From JAEXNA01 sp037189585 (GTDB taxonomy: Bacteria > Vulcanimicrobiota > Xenobia > Xenobiales > JADMJV01): DNA of 64,000 bases. Below the pieces are notes generated by a model. That model searched no databases. It was given only the letters and a program-made list of their open reading frames with translations, and had not been told where the DNA came from. This document shows positions 41,819 through 50,195 of the stretch, piece after piece (the first letter of the stretch is position 1; every line of letters begins with the position of its first letter). Location of the stretch: the NCBI GenBank assembly GCA_037189585.1, contig JBBCJA010000021.1, forward strand, positions 124,001-188,000. The letters run 5' to 3'. Made by a program: the position numbers and the translations under genes.

Positions 41819-42238
41819 CTACTCCCCAGCATACGGTTCGTAGACATGAACCTCATCGCTTTGAGGAGTCGGAACGATCACAAGGTCCCCGCGCTGCCTC
41901 AACGACTCGGGCATACGGGCGAACACCCCGCGATAGACAAGTTTTCCTAGCCCATGGGGTCCACCCAAAACTTTAGGCGATGGGCTGCTCACGGCACTCC
42001 TTCGAGCCGCCAAGGGAGATGAAGTTCTTTGAAGATAGTCTTGACGGGAAACTCCGCTCTCCACTCTCTTCACGATTTCCGACGACGGCGGCTTAGGCGC
42101 TCGTGGAGTCGCATCGGAATCAACCTGAGTCTCGGTTCTACACCCACTACAAAGAATTACCAGGCAGCAGGCAAACCCTATTTGTTGAAGTATAAATACA
42201 TAATGGGGAAATCTTTCTCTCATCTCCGAGGTGAACAC
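41819..42238 (-). CDS. Small exported protein, possible lipoprotein, next to module B
   Basis: 139 residues. A hydrophobic N-terminal segment (VFILQQIGFACCLVILCSGC) could be an uncleaved helix or lipobox with Cys after SG, but the -3 residue is Cys, so the lipoprotein call is weak. The rest is Pro/Ser rich, then ends LVIVPTPQSDEVHVYEPYAGE. The true start may be ATG 42223; the full frame overlaps the first codons of the divergent pseudopilin gene. Not recognised. Confidence 0.45.
   Translation of the reverse strand: MFTSEMRERFPHYVFILQQIGFACCLVILCSGCRTETQVDSDATPRAPKPPSSEIVKRVESGVSRQDYLQRTSSPLAARRSAVSSPSPKVLGGPHGLGKLVYRGVFARMPESLRQRGDLVIVPTPQSDEVHVYEPYAGE
42191..42196 (+). promoter_or_regulatory. 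Candidate -10 box of module B (leaderless)
   Basis: TATAAA lies 6 nt before ATG 42203, again with no Shine-Dalgarno. The -35 region is poor. Call rests on the parallel with module A. Confidence 0.35.
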
Positions 42239-44188
42239 AAACGAGGATTCTCGTTATTCGAAACATTGGCCTCTCTCGCCTTGCTCTCTCTTGTGCTAAG
42301 TATAGGGCTACTTGGTACGTCGTCCGGTGGAACCTCTACCCCCATGGCGACTGCCGAAGTCCTAGCCGACAGACTGAGGGCCGCTCAATCCAAGGCTGCC
42401 AGCGCTGGGTACCCTGTCGCCTTAGCCTTCCCGAGCGAAAATGGTACCTTAGCCACCTGTCAGGCAACCTACCAACTGGAAGGGTACGTTTTTCCGCGAA
42501 TCACGCAATCGAAGACATACCATGTGGAAAACCCTGGCATCTACTTCGGATTGACCTACTGGGAAGGGCGCGGCCAACCCGACCCGACCTCATTGGCCAC
42601 GGGAGACGACTTCGTCCTCGATGCCTGGAACCCACCCCAATCCGACCCCATGCTGATTTTTCTTCCTAATGGTAAAGTCACTAGCCCCACACCACATACC
42701 AACGGTCTCTACTCCGTCGTGGTCTCTCGAGGATTTCAAGCCAGTCCATCGGGGTTCGGTGGTCCTGGATTTGTGCTCTCAGCAGCTCACGACCCCGTCA
42801 CCATAACCGTTAGCCAGGAAGGGAGCGTCGAGATAGAAAAGGGTTTACCCCAGGGCGAAGGTATGATATCCGTCTCGGCGATTCCTTCAGACTCTATCCT
42901 TCCTCCGCCTCCCTCTCCACCTCCGACGGTGTCACCTGAGCTTTTAAGCCACAAAGCTTATCCGATACCCAACGAACCGACCCCAGGGATAGATGCGGTG
43001 GTCGTTCAGGATGGACAATTAACTCTGCAGGCTAAGGGATGGAGTCCTCAGGGTACCCCACTCTTTGCCGAATGGAGCGGCCCTGGATCGTTCTCGAATG
43101 AGGGCCAAATTCCCATGGCTTGGGATCCGGTGCTAGGCGAATGGAAAGCCCAGGTCGACTGGAGTCCACCTCGCGGCTCTCATGTTGGAGACCAGCTCGA
43201 GATCTCCGTTCGTATCAATGATGCCTACGGGAATGCCAATGTCGTAGTCATTCCCCCTGTGACGACGAAAGTCGTTCCAAAAATTGGGAGGGTCGTCTAT
43301 CGTGGCAGCGCTAGTGAGCTCCGTGAGGTTTTAGCAGACGGCTCTAGTGATCAGCTTTTAGCCCGAGGTTCGCTGCGAGCGCCGGTCTGGTCGCCAGACG
43401 GCTCCAAAGTTCTCGCCGTTTCGGGTACATCGTTGACCTTGGCTATTCCGGGGTGTGGTGTGGTGAAAACCATCCTCAGTGAAACAGCCACTATCAATTC
43501 ACCGAAATGGTCTCCTGACGGTACCCGAATCCTTTATTCCAGCGGAAATGTTCTCTACGTCGTCGATGCCGATGGAGCCAATCGAACCAATATATCCAAC
43601 CTCCCCTCTAATCTTTCCCTTTCTGGTGGCTTCGGGTGGCATCCGCGTGGCAGTCGAGTTATTTTTAGCACCATTATTACAGGAAATGTCTGGTCAGGCC
43701 GTACCTGGTGCGTCAACCCCGATGGAAGCAACAAGCGTCAACTATCAAATACTCTAACTCTGTATGCCGCCTACTCTCCTGTTCTTCCGTCCGGGGAGGT
43801 CAATATCGGCTTCTACGGCTACGGTTATCCCTATGAAGGCCTTCATGTCGTCGATGAAGACTGGTCAACGACGCCCATCAAGCTTACCTACAACTTCTAC
43901 ACATCGGTCAACAGTATCTGGCAAGTCGGTTGGTCGCACGACGGAAAGTACATGTCGTGCTATGGGGGTCCGTCCACCGGGCCTTTTGGGATGATGATTG
44001 TCAATGTCGAGGCCAAAAGTTTCATTGTCATTCCTAGTTCGTCAGCAGGCCACACTTGGGGAGTGTGGTCACCTTACTCCGATCACCTTCTCTACCAAGA
44101 GGGCAGCTCTCTTTGCATTGTTGACGCCGCGGGAGGAGGGCGAAAGATGATTTCAAGTGGGGCTTATGAACCGGATTGGATCAAATAA
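42203..44188 (+). CDS. GspH-like pseudopilin fused to Ig-like and TolB-like propeller domains (module B)
   Basis: 661 residues from ATG 42203 (the frame is open 58 codons further up but overlaps the divergent gene). Leader ending HKRG, then FSLFETLASLALLSLVLSIG with Glu5. GspH-like region to about 190, a beta-sandwich (about 240-350), and blades with WSPDGSKVLAVSG, WSPDGTRILYSSGNVLYVVD, WHPRGSRVIFSTI, WSHDGKYMSCYG and WSPYSDHLLYQE. Same design as 35192 but diverged, and more AT-rich. Confidence 0.8.
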   Translation: MGKSFSHLRGEHKRGFSLFETLASLALLSLVLSIGLLGTSSGGTSTPMATAEVLADRLRAAQSKAASAGYPVALAFPSENGTLATCQATYQLEGYVFPRITQSKTYHVENPGIYFGLTYWEGRGQPDPTSLATGDDFVLDAWNPPQSDPMLIFLPNGKVTSPTPHTNGLYSVVVSRGFQASPSGFGGPGFVLSAAHDPVTITVSQEGSVEIEKGLPQGEGMISVSAIPSDSILPPPPSPPPTVSPELLSHKAYPIPNEPTPGIDAVVVQDGQLTLQAKGWSPQGTPLFAEWSGPGSFSNEGQIPMAWDPVLGEWKAQVDWSPPRGSHVGDQLEISVRINDAYGNANVVVIPPVTTKVVPKIGRVVYRGSASELREVLADGSSDQLLARGSLRAPVWSPDGSKVLAVSGTSLTLAIPGCGVVKTILSETATINSPKWSPDGTRILYSSGNVLYVVDADGANRTNISNLPSNLSLSGGFGWHPRGSRVIFSTIITGNVWSGRTWCVNPDGSNKRQLSNTLTLYAAYSPVLPSGEVNIGFYGYGYPYEGLHVVDEDWSTTPIKLTYNFYTSVNSIWQVGWSHDGKYMSCYGGPSTGPFGMMIVNVEAKSFIVIPSSSAGHTWGVWSPYSDHLLYQEGSSLCIVDAAGGGRKMISSGAYEPDWIK

Positions 44189-44942
44189 AACCCATGGACT
44201 GAGCCTACTGGAAACCTTGCTGGCGTTCTTCGTCTTAGCTTCAGCCAGCCTCTTGGTGATCATTCTTTTCCACTCGGGTCTACAGCGGTCGCGAGCTATT
44301 CATGTGGAAAGCCAAGCATATCTGATAGCGCGAGAGACAACAGAGCAAATTAGGGCTGAAATGCGTGAAGGCGGCTTTAAGTCCGCTTCCGATGTCGCAG
44401 CCTTCCAGCGCACCTATCCTTATCCAGAGGACACCATGTTCCAGGTCTCCGTTGCCGCGAGGCCGGCAGATCTCCTTCTCGATAGTTCCGGCCAGGAGAG
44501 GGAGTACTCCGATACTGAAAAACGGCAAATTAAAGGCAGTGCAGCCAAGGTTCAGGTTACCGTGACATGGAATTCTGGAGCCAAAACGGTCCGCCTTGTC
44601 ACACTTATGGCTGAGGCACCGAGACGTCTAGCCTCCGTCACTGTAACGGGTTCTGGACCTATCTCCGCCGGCGGGAGAACACGCTTTGACGTACAGGCCT
44701 CAGATTCCGATGGCCTTCCTATCAAAGATGGGTTGAGCTTCATCTGGTGGGTCGAGCCTATGTCAGCGACCGGCACAGTTGTTCCCGACAGAGATACGCG
44801 TGGCGCGGAGGTTGTTAACCTCACCCGCCTTGAAGACGGCACCTTGACGTCGACAGTAGGGGTTTGTAAGGTCGCGGCCCTGGCCACCTACGAAAACCAG
44901 GAGGTGATCGGTTATTCGCCAGTCATTAACATGGTTCCGTAG
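44166..44942 (+). CDS. GspI-like pseudopilin with Ig-like extension (module B)
   Basis: 258 residues from ATG 44166 (GTG 44157 also possible), overlapping the previous gene by 23 bases. Leader MNRIGSNKTHG, then LSLLETLLAFFVLASASLLV with Glu5. GspI-like core to about 150 and an Ig-like C-terminal module (GRTRFDVQASDSDGLPIKDG), matching module A. Its 3' end contains the ribosome-binding site of the next gene. Confidence 0.72.
   Translation: MNRIGSNKTHGLSLLETLLAFFVLASASLLVIILFHSGLQRSRAIHVESQAYLIARETTEQIRAEMREGGFKSASDVAAFQRTYPYPEDTMFQVSVAARPADLLLDSSGQEREYSDTEKRQIKGSAAKVQVTVTWNSGAKTVRLVTLMAEAPRRLASVTVTGSGPISAGGRTRFDVQASDSDGLPIKDGLSFIWWVEPMSATGTVVPDRDTRGAEVVNLTRLEDGTLTSTVGVCKVAALATYENQEVIGYSPVINMVP
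44899..44909 (+). promoter_or_regulatory. Extended Shine-Dalgarno for an ATT start
   Basis: AGGAGGTGATC is an 11-nt perfect complement to the usual 3' end of 16S rRNA. It is encoded within the end of the GspI-like gene, and the ATT at 44914 lies 9 nt after GGAGG. Confidence 0.65.
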
Positions 44943-45432
44943 AGGCCTGACCCTCGTGGAAGTCCTTGTCTCACTAGCACTTTTAGGTCTAGCTATCGGT
45001 TTGCTGGCCCAGCTGGCGAATGAATACTATCGTGTCCTTCGATTCACGCGGTCACAAGACCGGAAATTGGTTTGTGCCGAAACGCTACAGCGCATAGCCA
45101 GCGAAGTTTCAGGGGCAAACCTCTTGAGTCCAAATTCGCTCGAAGTCAACTTAGACCATCTTTCCTTTGAGTTGCTCGCTCTTGATTCTCCCACTCGATT
45201 TCAATCCTGGACATTTGGAGCTACCCCTCATCGAGAGAAGATCGACTATCGTGTTGTCAACGGCGACCTCATCCGCAGCGCCGGTCCCACGACGACACAA
45301 ACAGTCGCTCGCGATATTGCCGGATTTTCCGCCTCTCGCCCCTCGGTTAGCTATGTCCAGCTCAGGATCAGCCTCGAGCAGCGCTCGAACGTGGTCACCC
45401 TCCAAACTGGAGCTCATTTGTGGATAAAGTAA
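44914..45432 (+). CDS. GspJ-like pseudopilin with probable ATT start (module B)
   Basis: 172 residues. With the usual start rules the gene begins at GTG 44956, inside the pilin motif, which would remove the leader and cleavage site. Extending the frame to the preceding stop (44905) gives ATT 44914, then RQSLTWFRRG-LTLVEVLVSLALLGL: a short basic prepilin leader, Gly cleavage site and Glu5. No ATG, GTG or TTG exists in that stretch. The strong Shine-Dalgarno supports ATT. The soluble part matches GspJ length. Paralogue at 37934. Confidence 0.72.
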   Translation: MRQSLTWFRRGLTLVEVLVSLALLGLAIGLLAQLANEYYRVLRFTRSQDRKLVCAETLQRIASEVSGANLLSPNSLEVNLDHLSFELLALDSPTRFQSWTFGATPHREKIDYRVVNGDLIRSAGPTTTQTVARDIAGFSASRPSVSYVQLRISLEQRSNVVTLQTGAHLWIK

Positions 45433-45941
45433 CCCGTGGTTCGACCATGATCGCGGCTCTTCTGGTCATGACGATGCTCCTTATCATGGGCATGGCTTTC
45501 CTATCTCAGAAATCGGCCCAATATGAGGCCGTCGTCAAGAGCGGATTGGCGAATCAAGCCAGAGCCATCGCTCAGGCCGGTTTGGTTGACTTTAAGCTCA
45601 AGGTAGCCAAAAGTCGCTCTTTCCCTCCACCACGTCCTAAAGGTCAAACCCTCTACTCCTACACTGAGGACTTTAGTGACATCGACGGTCGACCTCACGG
45701 CTTTTATACCATCACATGTGACTCGAAGCTGGACCGAACTCCCTACTGGCTACTCCAAGTCACATCTGAGGGCGTCCTGGGATCTCGAGCCGAGCCTAGA
45801 GCAAGATTTCGAATTTACGGGGAACTCGATCTCAGCTCCACCCTACGTAATGCTCCCAGCCAACCCAATCCCACCTACCGGCAATGGATTCTTTTCCGCG
45901 ACGGCGACCTACCAGACCAGTCCTTGATTCCCAACTATTAA
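45420..45941 (+). CDS. GspK/PilX-like minor pseudopilin (module B)
   Basis: 173 residues from GTG 45420, 13 bases inside the previous gene. Short leader MDKVTRG, pilin helix STMIAALLVMTMLLIMGMAFLS without Glu5, PilX-type helix (AIAQAGLVDFKLKVAKS). Paralogue of 38485. It converges on the DUF488 gene with a 4-base overlap. Confidence 0.68.
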   Translation: MDKVTRGSTMIAALLVMTMLLIMGMAFLSQKSAQYEAVVKSGLANQARAIAQAGLVDFKLKVAKSRSFPPPRPKGQTLYSYTEDFSDIDGRPHGFYTITCDSKLDRTPYWLLQVTSEGVLGSRAEPRARFRIYGELDLSSTLRNAPSQPNPTYRQWILFRDGDLPDQSLIPNY

Positions 45942-46306
45942 GGGCCTGACGCGGACAGATAGTCTCTGAGGACAAGGGCGTGGTTGTGCTCGGTATCGCG
46001 CGCGGCGAAAAGCAGGGTGATACGACGACTCGTGATCAGCTCGTGGAGCCGTGCGACCGCCTCGGGATGCTGGTCGAGTTCTTGGAGATACTTTTGTCGA
46101 AACTCGTCCCATCGTTCCGGCTCGTGATGAAACCACTGGCGAAGCTCCGTGCTGGGGGCGATCTCCTTAAGCCACAGGTCGATCTTGGCCTTCTCTTTGG
46201 ACAGACCGCGCGGCCAAAGTCGATCGATCAAGACTCGAAATCCGTCCTCGGGATCGACGGGGTCATAGATTCGTTTGATTCTTAAGTCCAACAAGTCACC
46301 GTCCAC
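45938..46306 (-). CDS. DUF488 family protein (YeaO-like)
   Basis: 122 residues. Core blocks IKRIYDPVDPEDGFRVLIDRLWPRGLSKEKA, LWLKEIAPSTELRQWFHHEPERW and ITLLFAARDTEHNHALVL are diagnostic. The function of the family is unknown. It overlaps the end of ruvA by 11 bases. Confidence 0.9.
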   Translation of the reverse strand: MDGDLLDLRIKRIYDPVDPEDGFRVLIDRLWPRGLSKEKAKIDLWLKEIAPSTELRQWFHHEPERWDEFRQKYLQELDQHPEAVARLHELITSRRITLLFAARDTEHNHALVLRDYLSASGP

Positions 46307-46916
46307 CGAGGGCCTTGAGAGCGTGCATCACCAAGAGGTCTGCGTCCTCTTCTCCCGGCTCCAACTTGCCGGCCACGGCTTCCAAGGCTTCCTCGGCCTC
46401 GGCGCGGGTGCAGCCGAGCGAGAGCAAGACCTCCAGAGCCTCGTTCTTGGCTGCTTCCCCGAACAAGCCGGCCTGAGCGGATTTCTTACCGGAGGTCGTA
46501 GCCGAGCCGGGACGGAGCGCTTTGATCTTCTCAGGAAGCTCGATGAGAATGCGTTGAGCGCTTTTCTTCCCGATCCCCTTGACGCCGACCAGGGCCGAGA
46601 TATCCTCATTCATAATCGCCTCGGCGAGTTCCGAGGGAGAGGAGTTGCCTAGGATCCCCAGGGCCGACTTCGGTCCGATTCCGGTGATGCTGGTCAAAAG
46701 CCCGAAAAACTCTCGCTCGGTGGCGCTGTTGAAACCATAAAGATTGACCCCGTCCTGACGCAGGACCAGCATGGTGGGCACTTCGACCTGATCTCCCAGG
46801 GGGATCTCGGCATAGGCGCCGGCCGGCGTCTCCAGGCGAAAGCCGATGCCGTTGCTGCGCACCACCAGAGCTTCTTCTTCCCGGCGAACCAGGTCGCCCC
46901 GAATGTGGTCGATCAT
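46296..46916 (-). CDS. ruvA: Holliday-junction DNA-binding protein RuvA
   Basis: 206 residues. OB-fold N-terminus, two helix-hairpin-helix repeats (SITGIGPKSALGIL and GVKGIGKKSAQRIL), and the C-terminal UBA-like domain that touches RuvB. Overlaps ruvC by 4 bases (ATGA). Confidence 0.96.
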   Translation of the reverse strand: MIDHIRGDLVRREEEALVVRSNGIGFRLETPAGAYAEIPLGDQVEVPTMLVLRQDGVNLYGFNSATEREFFGLLTSITGIGPKSALGILGNSSPSELAEAIMNEDISALVGVKGIGKKSAQRILIELPEKIKALRPGSATTSGKKSAQAGLFGEAAKNEALEVLLSLGCTRAEAEEALEAVAGKLEPGEEDADLLVMHALKALGGR

Positions 46917-47419
46917 AGGTCGTCCTCCCCTCCGAGTGAGTCATAAAGCAAGGTCAACGCGCAAGCCAAACCGTCGGAGGCGTCATCAGGCTGAGGTGGC
47001 TTTTCCAATCCGAGCTGCTGCATCACGATGGCCCTCACCTCTTGCTTGGTCGCTTTGCCATGATCGGCCAGGCTCAACTTGATGGTGGCCGGAGCGTAGG
47101 CTTTCGAGGGGATACCGCGCTGAGCTAAAGCCAGCAAAAGGACTCCGCGAGCCTCGGCCACCTGGATCGCGGTGGTGGCGTTGCGCCCGGCGTACAGATG
47201 CTCGATTCCCGCCTGGTCCGGCTTGGTCCGGTCCAACAGCTCGCAACACTGCTGGTAGAGGTCCAGAAGGCGCAGGTCCCGCGACTCGCCGATGACCGTC
47301 TCCATCACCCCATGCTCAAGGTGCTGCACCTGGTCTTCCCAGGTCTCGATCACTCCAAAGCCGGTCCTTCCGATTCCAGGGTCAAGACCGAGCAGACGTG
47401 TTCTTTCAGAGTCGCTCAA
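46913..47419 (-). CDS. ruvC: Holliday-junction resolvase RuvC
   Basis: 168 residues. First acidic site LLGLDPGIGRTGFGVIE, second GIEHLYAGRNATTAIQVAEARG, and final DASDGLACAL. Overlaps yebC by 4 bases (ATGA), the common yebC-ruvC-ruvA order. Confidence 0.96.
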   Translation of the reverse strand: MSDSERTRLLGLDPGIGRTGFGVIETWEDQVQHLEHGVMETVIGESRDLRLLDLYQQCCELLDRTKPDQAGIEHLYAGRNATTAIQVAEARGVLLLALAQRGIPSKAYAPATIKLSLADHGKATKQEVRAIVMQQLGLEKPPQPDDASDGLACALTLLYDSLGGEDDL

Positions 47420-48171
47420 ACTTTGTCTTCAATCTCTTGCATCAAAGCGTCGGAAAGCTCGATGTTGGAGGTCACGCGTTGCACGTCGTCGAGGTCTTCC
47501 AAAGCCTCGATCAGCCGCAAGCAGGCGATGGCGTCCTCGGCCGAAGTTTCCACCCGGGTCTTGGGGATCAAGACAAACTGGACATCCTCGGTCTTGATTC
47601 CGGACGCCTCTAGTCCTAGGCGAACCTGATGAAGCTCGGTCGGCTCGGTCAAAACGGCGAAGTATTCTTCCTCGTCGTCCTCCCCCACGTCCAGCGCCCC
47701 GGCCTCTGTGGCGGCTAGAAATAGGTCCTCCTCGGAAACTTCCTTCCGGGGAATGGAGAGTTTGCCCCGCCGGTCGAACTGCCAGGCCACGCATCCAGCC
47801 TCTCCGATACTGCCATGCTTTTTGTTGAAAGCCAGACGCACCTCGGCGGCGGTACGGTTCCGATTGTCAGTGGCCGCTTCCACCATGATAGCCACCCCAC
47901 CAGACCCGTAGCCTTCGTAAGTGGTCTCCTCCACCTCGTCAGCCCCGTCACCGGCGAGCTTTTTGAGCAGCCGTTCGATATTGACCGCGGGGAGGTTCTC
48001 TTTCTTAGCCTTCATGATGGCGATCTTGAGGCGAAAGTTGCTCTCAGGATCGGCGCCGTCTTTACCGGCCACCAGGATGTCGCGCGAAAGCTTGGTGAAG
48101 TGCTTCCCTTTCTTGGCGTCCATCCGACCTTTTTTGATGCGGATGTTATTCCACTTCGAATGCCCTGCCAT
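47416..48171 (-). CDS. YebC/PmpR family transcriptional or translation-related regulator
   Basis: 251 residues. N-terminus MAGHSKWNNIRIKKGRMDAK is the family signature; three domains with NRNRTAAEVRLAFNKKHGSIG in the middle. YebC proteins are described both as DNA-binding regulators and as helpers of poly-proline translation. First gene of the ruv operon. Confidence 0.95.
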   Translation of the reverse strand: MAGHSKWNNIRIKKGRMDAKKGKHFTKLSRDILVAGKDGADPESNFRLKIAIMKAKKENLPAVNIERLLKKLAGDGADEVEETTYEGYGSGGVAIMVEAATDNRNRTAAEVRLAFNKKHGSIGEAGCVAWQFDRRGKLSIPRKEVSEEDLFLAATEAGALDVGEDDEEEYFAVLTEPTELHQVRLGLEASGIKTEDVQFVLIPKTRVETSAEDAIACLRLIEALEDLDDVQRVTSNIELSDALMQEIEDKV

Positions 48172-48190
48172 CTGTCTTACTCTTTCTATC

Positions 48191-49486
48191 TTAAGGATAC
48201 ATGCGAGTCAGCATGCGAGGGAACGGGATGGTCTCGCGCACGTGGCCCAGGCCGCAGATCCAACTGACGGTGCGTTCGAGCCCGATTCCAAAGCCGCTGT
48301 GGGGAACGCTACCGTAACGCCTGAGGTCGAGATACCATTGGTAGGATTCGACCGGCAGGTGGTGCTCCCTGACCCGTTGCTCCAACAAAGCCAGATCGCT
48401 GATACGCTCTCCCCCACCGATGATCTCTCCGTAGCCTTCGGGCGCCAACAGGTCGGAGCCGAGGACTCGCTCAGGATTGTTCGGGTCCGGCTTCATATAG
48501 AAGGCCTTGATGGCGGTGGGATAGTGAGTCACGAAGACCGGGCAGTCAAAATCTTCCGACAACACCGTCTCGTCCGTCCCACCAAAGTCGTTGCCGCGCT
48601 CGAATTCGACGCCTTTGGCAATCAGCCGGTCGGCAGCCTCGTCGTAGGTGATGCGAGGAAAGGGCGCCTTGACGAGTCTCAACTTCTCTACGTCGCGGCC
48701 GATGGTATCGAGCTCAAAAGACCGCTTCTCCAGCACCGTTTGCACGACATAAGAGAGAAACTGCTCTTGAATCTCCATATTTTGAGCGTAGTCGCAGAAA
48801 GCCATCTCCGGTTCGCACATCCAGAACTCCATCAGGTGGCGGCGAGTCTTGGATTTTTCCGCCCGAAAGGTCGGCCCGAAAGTGTAGACTTTGCCGAAAG
48901 CGGCCGCTGTGGCTTCGTTGTAAAGCTGTCCGCTCTGGGTCAGATACGCCTTCTCCTCGAAGTACGGGGTCTCGAACAGAGTGGTGGTCCCCTCGCAAGC
49001 CGCGGGCGTCAAGATAGGAGTGTCGACGCGTAAAAATCCGTGATCGTCGAGCCAGTCGCACATCGCCTTCATAATGGTGGCACGGATGCGCAGGATAGCG
49101 TGCTGACGTCGCGCCCGCAGCCAGAGGTGACGGTGCTCCATCAAAAAGTCGGTGCCGTGTTCTTTAGGAGTGATGGGATAGCCCTCGGATTCGCTGATCA
49201 CCTCCACCTGGTCGGCCTGCAACTCAAAACCCAACTTGGACCGCTCGTCCTTGCTAACCACGCCTCGAACGACGATAGCGCTCTCCTGTCCCAGTTTCTT
49301 CACCTTGGCGAAGAGCTCTTCGGACACCTCGGCCTTGGTCACGATGGCTTGAACGGTTCCGCTGCCGTCGCGTACCTGCATAAAGTGCAGCTTCCCGGAG
49401 GAGCGGATCTGAGCCAACCAGCCGCGCAGCTCGATTCTTTGGCCCTCGTAGCCGCCGATCTCTTCCACTCTGATCCAGGGTTCCAT
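48191..49486 (-). CDS. asnS: Asparaginyl-tRNA synthetase
   Basis: Class II synthetase, 431 residues. OB-fold anticodon-binding N-terminus (GWLAQIRSSGKLHFMQVRDG), motif 2 FGPTFRAEKSKTRRHLMEFW, motif 3 GFGIGLERTVSWICGL, ending IPFPRMLTRMYP, which is typical of AsnRS rather than AspRS. The presence of gatCA nearby suggests an indirect Gln or Asn route exists as well. Confidence 0.93.
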   Translation of the reverse strand: MEPWIRVEEIGGYEGQRIELRGWLAQIRSSGKLHFMQVRDGSGTVQAIVTKAEVSEELFAKVKKLGQESAIVVRGVVSKDERSKLGFELQADQVEVISESEGYPITPKEHGTDFLMEHRHLWLRARRQHAILRIRATIMKAMCDWLDDHGFLRVDTPILTPAACEGTTTLFETPYFEEKAYLTQSGQLYNEATAAAFGKVYTFGPTFRAEKSKTRRHLMEFWMCEPEMAFCDYAQNMEIQEQFLSYVVQTVLEKRSFELDTIGRDVEKLRLVKAPFPRITYDEAADRLIAKGVEFERGNDFGGTDETVLSEDFDCPVFVTHYPTAIKAFYMKPDPNNPERVLGSDLLAPEGYGEIIGGGERISDLALLEQRVREHHLPVESYQWYLDLRRYGSVPHSGFGIGLERTVSWICGLGHVRETIPFPRMLTRMYP

Positions 49487-49577
49487 GCCTTCACCACCTT
49501 AAAGATTTGCGGTCCTTTGCGCCGTGAGAAGGCCGCGCTCCTGCCCTTTTTCCGGTCGGTAAATGCCCCTCAAAAAG

Positions 49578-49608
49578 TATTGACACCTCAGTCAATAGTC
49601 ACTATGCT
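49578..49608 (+). promoter_or_regulatory. tetR-tolC promoter with first operator
   Basis: TTGACA (49580-49585), 17-bp spacer, TATGCT (49603-49608). A palindrome TATTGAC-N6-GTCAATA (49578-49597) covers the -35 box and spacer, as expected for a repressor site. Confidence 0.8.
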
Positions 49609-49614
49609 CACTCC

Positions 49615-49632
49615 ATTGAATGAGCGTTCAAT
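49615..49632 (+). promoter_or_regulatory. Second TetR operator overlapping the start codon
   Basis: ATTGAA-N6-TTCAAT covers the tetR ATG (49620). It shares the ATTGA-N8-TCAAT pattern with the first palindrome; centres are 36 bp apart. Confidence 0.65.
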
Positions 49633-50195
49633 CAGGAAATACCGACGATGGAATGGCCTGCGAGCGACGGATCCAGATTTTGGAAGTCGCTTTAAAGCTG
49701 TTTGCCGAGCGGGGCGTGGAGGGGACGACGATCAAGCAGATCGCCGAGCGCGCCGATATCTCGGTGGGACTCCTGTATCACTACTTTGACGGAAAAGCCG
49801 CGCTACTGCAGGCCATCTTCGAGCACCGGGCCCTCAAACTTCCCCAGTTGGAAGAGATGCATGACAAACCGGTGGAAGATGTCTTGCCTCTCTTTGTTCA
49901 AGGTGTCTGTGACGATCTGCGGGAGAATATCGAGATTATCTGGATCTTCTTTCGAGAGCAGCGCAGTTCTTCGACGGTGGCCGAACAGGTGGAGAAGAAG
50001 CGGCAGCGATGCTCGCAATCCCTCTCCGGTTACCTGCGAGCTCGTCAAGAGGCCGGAGAACTTCGGGACTTTCCGCCTGAGATCGCGGCTCGCATGCTGA
50101 TGGGCGCTCTTTTCTCCAGCCATCTGACCGAAACTCCCGAAAGGGAGATGATCTGCGCGATGGTGGACATCTTTATTAAAGGGATCAAGTCGTGA
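49620..50195 (+). CDS. TetR-family transcriptional repressor
   Basis: 191 residues. N-terminal HTH: RIQILEVALKLFAERGVEGT, then IKQIAERADISVGLLYHYFDGKAALLQ. The C-terminal ligand domain is unassigned. It probably represses itself and tolC through the two palindromes. It overlaps tolC by 4 bases (GTGA). Confidence 0.93.
   Translation: MSVQSGNTDDGMACERRIQILEVALKLFAERGVEGTTIKQIAERADISVGLLYHYFDGKAALLQAIFEHRALKLPQLEEMHDKPVEDVLPLFVQGVCDDLRENIEIIWIFFREQRSSSTVAEQVEKKRQRCSQSLSGYLRARQEAGELRDFPPEIAARMLMGALFSSHLTETPEREMICAMVDIFIKGIKS

Noticed and set aside
41760..41820. Lipobox in the 41819 gene
   Set aside because: Residue -3 is Cys, so I do not call it a lipoprotein with confidence.
44931..44933. ATG 44931 as start of the GspJ-like gene
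   Set aside because: It is in the frame of the upstream GspI-like gene, two codons before that gene's stop.
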